64,000 nucleotides of DNA from Protula sp. h YS-2021 (taxonomy: Eukaryota > Annelida > Polychaeta > Sabellida > Serpulidae), in the NCBI GenBank assembly GCA_949752745.1, contig OX457031.1, positions 48,704,162-48,768,161 on the forward strand, given 5' to 3'. This document shows positions 57,401 through 64,000 of this stretch, in pieces. The notes below the pieces were generated by a model. It made no database searches. It saw nothing but the letters and a program-made list of their open reading frames with translations, and was not told where the DNA came from. The translations under genes and the position numbers were made by a program. Numbering within the stretch: position 1 is the first letter of the stretch; every line of letters begins with the position of its first letter.

Positions 57401-57980
57401 TTAATTATCATTAGAAATTATATTTTGACTGTACTATGGACATAGAAAAGATACGATGATATTTTACAAAAACATCAAAAGGACCCAGCAACAGCTGCCA
57501 GGCATTTGTGTTAACAAAAACCAAATTACAGCCAGATTTAATGTTGCGATTTCGTCAACTCACTGTCGCAACAAAAAATTGACCCTTTATCGACGCCAGA
57601 ATATTCCCTGGGATATATCATGTCAATGGGGGTACATTACGGACAGTTTTGATGCAACTGGTTACTTTGTATAACTTTTAACAAACACTTTAAAAGATTT
57701 CTGATTTTTAAGTACTCAGAAGTGTATTTTTGTGGCCTCAAGTGTAATTAATTTTCGCTATTAGGAAGTGAAAGCGGTCCAGCTCAGATTATATGCAGTT
57801 ATTATAATAAACACAAACTATGCTTCGCTACCCAAAACGAAATTGAAGTTGAGGATGTATTAAATAGTTAATAATAAAATTAATTATTTTCACCAAATGT
57901 CCTCCAGATTTCAAGAAAATCGCAGTGCCGTTTCGTGTCATCATGCACTGACGGCACCTGAGACCTTGACGGTCTTGTTC
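54446..57980. mobile_element. 3.5-kb element with long terminal inverted repeats
   Basis: The left arm (54446 to about 54625) starts GAACAAGACCGTCAAG; the right arm (about 57790-57980) is its reverse complement and ends GACGGTCTTGTTC. Shared internal words are AGGTGCCGTCA, GGACATTTGGTG and AATTTCGTT-TGGGTAGCGAA. The arms are about 75-80% alike by eye, so the element is old. No transposase is recognisable; a dead LINE lies inside (55220-56970). No clear target duplication is seen. Confidence 0.8.
55220..56970 (+). pseudogene. Dead LINE reverse transcriptase nested in the inverted-repeat element
   Basis: Reading across frames gives RKGNRQSCNNHRGISLLSIA, GKILARILLNRLTYHLEQGL, a TKAFDT block, KYGCPPRFRAFVRQLHDGML, FLFADDCAL (catalytic FADD near 55915), VDKFSSAC and LSAVPKFT. 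A C-terminal GELQRGKRSQRGQK block lies near 56545. Stops and frameshifts are frequent. This set of blocks belongs to a LINE family widespread in invertebrates. It is clearly different from the elements at 1637 and 7735, so at least three LINE lineages are present. Confidence 0.85.
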
Positions 57981-59239
57981 TAAATCATTTCAATATATGT
58001 TATTGTGGTAACAACACGTGTATTTCCTTAATAGAAACGGGGATATGCGTGCGCACGCACGCCTGTGTATTTAGCTTCATTTTCAAGTTTGTAAAAGTTT
58101 TTGTCCAGCGCAACAGCTGTCAAAACAAATGTCACTTTACCCAGCAAACATTACGACGTCTGTTCAATTTAAGGTTGGATCATCGATCCGACCAAATCAT
58201 AACATTTTCTCATAGAAATCACGGATCAATATCTAACCAACTTCTTTTATACAACGTTGAATAGATGTTGGATAAGAAACAATTTTAGACGTTGCTTTTG
58301 CCATTACTAAAACCCCATTTTTGAATAGATGTCAAAAATCAGCGTTGCATAGACAGCGGTGTCACAACCAAACAACCTCATCGCTTACTAGCCTGTTCTC
58401 ATGACCTCTTGTACTGTGGTGTTGGCCTGGAATGTCACTCGCTGGCTTTACTGCACTTAGGGGGTGAAAATATTTTTTTAATTCGTAGGTGGCGGCAGTG
58501 GTTTCCATACGATTCTTTTTTTTTCTGCCATGAGCTTGTCATGCAAACTAGTCTGAGACGGTTAGGGTTAGGGCAAACAAATTCGGCAGAGACATACTAT
58601 AGCACGTATAGTTCATTTGCCTCTAGTTTTTTAAATCTATTTATATTTTATATGCAAGAACGAATTGAAATTTTGCCATTGAATGCCATATGTAAGACAC
58701 ACACACTGATAGCTCAAGGACCTCTTCAGCCCATTGATCTACATTAAAATATGAGTGAAAAAATACTGTGCGTGTGTGTACTGTATACTGTGGTTTGTTA
58801 GGCTGTACAACATTTTTAGGATGACGTTTACCATCCACGCCTGAATGTAACTAACACTTCGCAAGTCAGAAACTTGCAAAGAGTATATTGAAGTCGTACG
58901 GGACCAATCTTTTTCTCTTTACTTGTCTGTCGTTTTGTCTTTACTGATGCTCTGAGTCAGTCCCAGGACCACCAAATGTCCTACCTATGTAGTACTTGGT
59001 CTGAAATTGTGCACTTCATTTTTTGTTTTCGGCTTGGTTTTCATTTCCATACATCAAAACGCAGAAAGTGACTATTTTAATATCAAAAGCAAAGAGTAAT
59101 ATTTCCACAATTCTATTCGCATGTGCCAACAGCCACACTGTTCATTACATAAAATTTAATTCCTCTATTTGCATACGATGAATACGCTGACCATGGCGGC
59201 AGGCCTGTTTTGATGTTATTTTAAATACTCTAAATTTTC
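57981..59239. other. Non-coding stretch
   Basis: No gene is seen. 58140-58340 has decayed repeat text of the type ACGTCTGTTCAA...TTGAATAGATGTTGG; related words occur near 63700 (AATGTTGAACAGACGTTGGG), suggesting a dispersed repeat. Confidence 0.4.
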
Positions 59240-59323
59240 AAATAAATTACCAGGTTCAGTTACACACAAATAAATTACCAGGTTTAGTTACACACAAATA
59301 AATTACCAGGTTTAGTTACACAC
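59240..59323. repeat. 28-bp tandem triplication
   Basis: Three adjacent units of AAATAAATTACCAGGTTTAG plus TTACACAC; only one base differs between units (TTCAG in the first). The near-identity points to recent expansion. Confidence 0.95.
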
Positions 59324-59714
59324 AATTCTTGATGAGGGTTGGGGAAATGGGGGAGGGATGTCGTTTCATAGAGCAAATAACGAAACTGTTTTACAAAGGT
59401 TTTAAACTGGCAAAAGAACTTCTTAGAGAGGTTTCGGAATCCGAAAAAAAAACATTGGCTTGTCTGCAAAGGAAAAGCAAATCAAAATGAGGCTTAGGAG
59501 TTTTTAAAATGGTTCGCGAAGGGAAAAAGTGATTTTAGAAATATTATTTATGGTCAAGTGTTTAATATTTCGCCTTTGATAATGTTAAGTTGTATTCACA
59601 CTGATATCCCGACAATATGTCTATCAACAGTACGCAAAATGATGATTGGCCTGAACCTTTAAATTTTTTAAATTTCGACTCTTCCAAACAAAAAATTTCT
59701 GTCAATTCAAATCA

Positions 59715-59925
59715 ATGCAAAGTTACAGAAGAGGAGAAAACTTCGGTGTCCTATCATTTTAAATAAATACCAAGCCGCATAAATGAAAATGACTTCCGAA
59801 GATTATCGTTTCAAACAGATGCGAAGCTGCACAAATAAGACTTCAGAGCTCTATCATTTGAAATCAATGCCGAGCTGAATAAAAGAACAGCTACTTCGGA
59901 ATTCTATAGATGCCTACAAGTGCAA
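59715..59925. repeat. ~63-bp degenerate tandem repeat
   Basis: Three to four units contain ACTTCGG(T/A), a CTATCATTT or similar, AAATAAATACCAAGC or ATCAATGCCGAGC and TGAATAAAAGAA-like words. They are diverged and non-coding. Confidence 0.65.
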
Positions 59926-60469
59926 GGCCTATGCGCATTACTATTCCATCAGTCCTTTGCTACAAAGACGCCATACTGCAAAGGAAGATAATCTCTTTCA
60001 AAAACTGAGACGTAGAAAGATCTCTTCAACTTATCACCGTATGCACAAAACTTGTCCAACTTTTTTTTAGCAATGCAAAATCCCCTTCCCTGACTCCTTT
60101 GCATGATTTTGATATTCAGGAGAATAGTACCACTTTTCAACTCTGGCACAGCACTCGGGCACAGGATATTCCATAGAGTACTCGTGACCATTCAATAACC
60201 AACACTTGCGACACTTGATCTAAATCTGCACGGGTGTTTTTTTCTGGATTAGAAAAATAAAGCAACCAAACAGTTTTCATGTTCTTAGTCGCCTTCTGTG
60301 TCATACATTCGCCTTATATACGATCACCAATTGACAATTTACTGTAAGTATTAATTGGTACTGATAAGCATTATACTGGATAGTTGTCACACTAAGCAAC
60401 ACTTTCTTGATGCTCGCGGTTGATCGTTTTCCATCTGATATTGTGGCCTACACCGCGTAAGAAATCGTC

Positions 60470-60680
60470 GATGTTGCTGCAACCACTCACTCCTGGCGCC
60501 AGAGGGCAGTAGGAGGTAATCCAGATTGGGACTGGTACAAGAGGCGGAGATTTTGCGTCAACAGCAAGGTTTCCCTTTCAGAGAGATGCGCGCGTTTTTT
60601 TTCTCTCGAGAGCGGAGACTTTCCGCGGGCTGTTTTGCAAACCCAAACTAGGTTCCCCCGTCTTACTTACAGACCCGCGC
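60470..60680 (+). promoter_or_regulatory. GC-richer stretch, possible promoter of the downstream gene
   Basis: Compared with its surroundings, this stretch is rich in CpG words (GGCGCC, GCGCGCG, CCGCGG, CGCGCCGTCG). It lies 2.7 kb before the candidate first coding exon at 63391. A CpG-rich promoter with a 5' untranslated exon is possible; no exon boundary is demonstrated. Confidence 0.25.
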
Positions 60681-61189
60681 CGTCGTTTACATTGCATGTT
60701 TATAGTAACCTATGACCTGAGTACACTTCAGTTTGCATTTGGGGATTACGGGATTGCTTGATGGGTGTTGCAATGGCATTCACAAGATAACAGCAACGAG
60801 CTTTGGTTGTTGAGATAGGAGTGGGGTTGAAAGGGGGGAGCTTCTCGGGGGGAACCTCTGGGCATGTCAAAATATGAGGGAATGTCTCCGCGCGGGAAAC
60901 CCTACGCTTGGGAAACTCGGGGATTCGGAGATTATGTCTAAGTAAAAGCACCTTTGGCACTCTGGTCAGTAGACTCTAATTACACATTCCGTGGCATTGA
61001 TGGAACTTTGATGCAGTTTTTTTTTTTTTTTTTTTTTTTGCATAGAAGGCGAATGAGTAGGTGAAAACTGTTCAGTTGCTTTATATTTCTCTTCAACAAA
61101 AAAAAAAAAAAAAAAAAAAAAAAACCCAAAGAATCTAGACCAGTTAACGTACTCCGCCCATTTAGACCAAATGTCATTAGATCAAATGT

Positions 61190-62550
61190 CGGGTATCAAA
61201 AACACGCAGAAAGGGGGAGCTTTTTACCTGGTATGTAAAATCTGGGGGCTTATTACGGGGGGGGGGGGTTCTTTTTACCCCATGGGATTATTTCTCAGTT
61301 TGTGTACGGTCCAATTGGGCTGTGATTTGTTATTCCCAGTTGGCCTGCGCTACTGTTGCAATTAAAATAACTTCCATTGACTTTGTTAATTTTTACAATA
61401 AAACTGCTTCATCTTACATGATTTCATTCTTTAATTTGTAGGTAATATATTCTCACATCTAAAAGAAACTGGCCAGAAATATTTGTATTTCTAAATCGGA
61501 GTACGGATATCAATTATGCCCATCAGTTACGGATATCTATTAACTCTTTATTTTATTGGCGAATTCTTTATCAAGAGAAACAAAGCATAACAATAGAAGG
61601 ATTGAAATTGCATTTCGCTTTAAATTGCCATCAACAAGAATAAAGGTATACCAATAAGAGACAGGGAACATCATTAGAATTAACTAACTGCAATTGTATT
61701 CCGAAGTACAGTGCACTGTCAGTTAACAGTACCTGAGTTGATCTAGAGGAACACATGGAATGTATTCCTCTAGAAGCCCACCTCCGCCCCCGACAGAAGC
61801 ACCCCCCTGCACGACTAGAAAAGAAGCCTTCCCCCGATAAGAAGCCCCCGGATAAAAGCCCCTGCGGAAAAAGCTCACTCCTGAAGATGCTAACAGTAAT
61901 GAATTGTAATTTCAATTGTCATTAGGTTGGTGATTACAATTTAAATTTGAAATAAAACAAATGAAAAATTGTTATCTGTAAGTCAATAAAAAACACAAAA
62001 CGATTTCAAACTCTTGTTTATTTTACAATTTTCTTAAAGATTAGAAATATGCTTCTATTTTAACTAATTGCACGAAACAGTATTTCTGTTAAATAATAAT
62101 AAAAAAACACAGTCGAGCAATGTGTCCAAGCCCAATCAGCGTCGCATCTTAGTCTGTAATAATGAACAATCACTTGTGTGTGATGACCGCCATAAAGAAC
62201 ATCAGAGAATACGAGTGAATTGCAATTATCAATTTCACGAACTTATCGAAGTTTTTGTTAACTGAGGTTAGCTGATAACAAAAGAACTTTGGCAGATAGA
62301 TAAATAAACATGAAAGAGCTTTTAGTAGGGAGGGAAACGCGGATTGAGGGGGGGGGGAACTTTTGGAGGGGGCGAGGGGGGTGGGGTAGGAGTGGCTTTG
62401 TGTTGCAATGTGGAGGGGTTTATGTCAGGGTTGCTTTTGTCCGGTGGAAAGGGGCCTTTTGCCCTGGTGTTGTAAGGTGCGAGGGGCTTCGGTACGAGGA
62501 GGGGAGGGGGCTTTGTCCGGGGGAGGAGGCGGGGTTTCGATCCGTTTATG
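61190..62550. repeat. Set of GGGGGCTT-rich repeat blocks, direct and inverted
   Basis: Blocks at 61205-61290 and 62310-62545 contain GGGAGCTTTT, GGGGGCTT and GGGGCTTTGTCCGGGGG words. The block at 61745-61880 holds the inverse (GAAGCCCCCGGATAAAAGCC). The inverted pair 61745-61880 / 62310-62545 could fold with a ~430-bp loop. The element boundary is unclear. Confidence 0.55.
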
Positions 62551-63390
62551 GCAATTGTCCTAAATAACTGGTATTTTCAGTTGCAAATTATAGAATGAAG
62601 ACATGGAACAGTATATAATGTGGATAAAACTAAAATAAAAATCAGATTTTTAGTTTAATTACAGTATCTTACCCACCGTCTCCCTTCCTCCCCCTGTGAA
62701 AAATCGTGGTTTAAGTTACAACTTATGGTTGCGATTTGGTCGGTGGTGAAAACGGTCTAGTTTGTAACCTGTCCTGTTTTAACACTAAGCCAGCAACCGC
62801 AGTGAAACATCGAATCAATACTTGTCTTTGTTCAAAGGATAAAGTCAGTTAAAATGTACCGTAGGCCTATGGTAAAACAACAACGGATATCTGCATGGCC
62901 GAGCAGGCAATGTTCTATATTTTTCAAGTGAAATAATACATACTGGAATGCCTCTACATTGATTCTGCGATTGCAAATTGCCTTGGTACTGTGGTTTGCT
63001 TGTGAATACTCGTACAGCGCCCGCACTGGTAACGGTTCGGTACTGATGTGAAACAGTTGGGTCCCACTGTAAGTATTGTGCGTTGCAGTTCTTGTTGCAT
63101 ACTGTGGACACCAATCTGTTAAAGACTAGGCCGTCCAGGAACGGACATTCAGGATACAGTTTTGAGGTAAGTGCAACCTCACCCATTAAGAGGAATTGAG
63201 ATTTATAAATTCAGAGAACATGACTAATCAGGAGGTTCGGGGGAGCGGCTGTCCTGGGGAGGGGGGGGGGGGGGGGGATAGGGGGATACTCTGCCGCGAT
63301 ATTTAAGGATCGGGGCCTTTATAAGAGCTTGCCTGTCAGTTTTCTAACTGTCACACATGTAGAGATTTACGTTGCAGTGATGTGTTACAG

Positions 63391-63471
63391 ATGTTCAGTT
63401 TGAAACACAAGAAGAAAAAAAGCCACGAAGCAGAACATCACAGAATATGCAGCCTGACGCCGCAAGAACGG
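63391..63471 (+). CDS. Candidate first coding exon of a downstream gene
   Basis: A possible acceptor (TGTGTTACAG) directly precedes ATG at 63391. The frame reads MFSLKHKKKKSHEAEHHRIC and SLTPQER, 27 codons, ending at the strong donor CGG|GTAAGT in phase 0. The peptide is basic and hydrophilic with no signal peptide, so a cytosolic or nuclear product is likely. The remaining exons would lie beyond 64000. I do not recognise the family. Support is the ATG context, codon-like composition and an excellent donor; the chance of a false exon is real. Confidence 0.5.
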
Positions 63472-63917
63472 GTAAGTGACCGTCTAATACTGTCGACATG
63501 CTGCGGATCTGCTCAGGAAAAGCTCAACTAATCCTAAGCAAATCCGCAGTGTGAACGCTCACGGGATTTGTCTAGCTTATCCACTAAACATTGTAAGGTC
63601 GATTTGAGGTGGCGTCGTCGTTCCAATCAAACAACAGCATCAACTCTGGTTGTGCTTTAGTTGTGACTGGACGCTACCACAGATCGACGTCTAAACGACG
63701 CCTACGACATAATGTTGAACAGACGTTGGGTAAGCAATGTTGTTTAGACGTGTCCCTGCGCGTCTGATGTCGCATTTCTATGCGAGTTACACTTCGAACG
63801 CTTTAAAAAAGAAAAAAAAAACATTTTATAAAACTAGAGCAGTGTGTATAGCCCACATATTCCCACAGCCCCCCCCCCCCCCCCCCCCATATCAGTTAAA
63901 CCCGGAAATCAATGGTC

Positions 63918-64000
63918 AATGAAGAGCTGAAATTTTCCAAGTCCAGTTTGTGCATTTTCCCTGGACGAACCTGGCCCATTTACAATACCGATCTGTGTTT
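63918..64000 (-). repeat. Inverted copy of the 31359 hairpin-headed repeat, cut by the window end
   Basis: This is the reverse complement of 31487-31570 with few changes (for example TGAAATTTTCC, AACCTGGCCCATTTACAATA). The head hairpin would lie beyond the window end. Confidence 0.85.

Overview
The window is eukaryotic genomic DNA from an AT-rich, repeat-laden animal genome. The host coding exons are short, have GT-AG boundaries and sit in large introns. The mobile elements (non-LTR retrotransposons, a pogo/Tigger-type DNA transposon, tRNA-headed SINEs, foldback elements and pearl/Helentron-like elements with internal tandem arrays) suggest a marine invertebrate, plausibly a lophotrochozoan such as a mollusc or brachiopod. 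This placement is inference; no species marker is visible.

Layout. 1-10.3 kb: a 5'-truncated LINE with a long intact reading frame (1637-4729), an internally deleted Tigger-type transposon (5769-6868), an eroded CR1-like LINE (about 7735-8570), a 453-bp inverted-repeat MITE (8795-9247) and three diverged copies of a local repeat. 10.3-34.2 kb: one host gene on the + strand, reconstructed here from splice sites and phases. It has a signal peptide, two CUB-like regions, LDL-receptor class A and related cysteine-rich modules, one membrane span and a cytoplasmic tail with two PPxY motifs, about 650 residues in all. Two parts of the gene are duplicated: two interchangeable transmembrane exons (18859-19005 and 22171-22284) and two alternative last exons (24557-24631 and 34031-34159), each pair with matching phases.

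24.9-46.1 kb is built largely of repeats that start with a short hairpin. Two of them carry expandable tandem arrays and end in the same small hairpin, CATGTC...GACATG followed by CTTGTTT. A 155-bp monomer makes two arrays (26385-27060 and 41680-43110). One array is split by a nested insertion in a T-run. Another repeat pair (43845 and 45478) is rich in the TCAAGGTCA nuclear-receptor half-site.

46-63 kb is intergenic or intronic and mostly repeats. It holds a 1.5-kb foldback element flanked by 11-bp direct repeats (50591-52129), a 3.5-kb terminal-inverted-repeat element holding a dead LINE (54446-57980) and several minisatellites. At 63391-63471 a short exon beginning with ATG and ending in a strong splice donor probably starts a second + strand gene that leaves the window.

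The host gene probably makes a cell-surface receptor or adaptor: extracellular CUB/LDLa modules bind ligand, the membrane exon is chosen between two versions, and the PPxY tail could recruit a WW-domain (NEDD4-type) ubiquitin ligase. All exon joins are predictions without transcript evidence.
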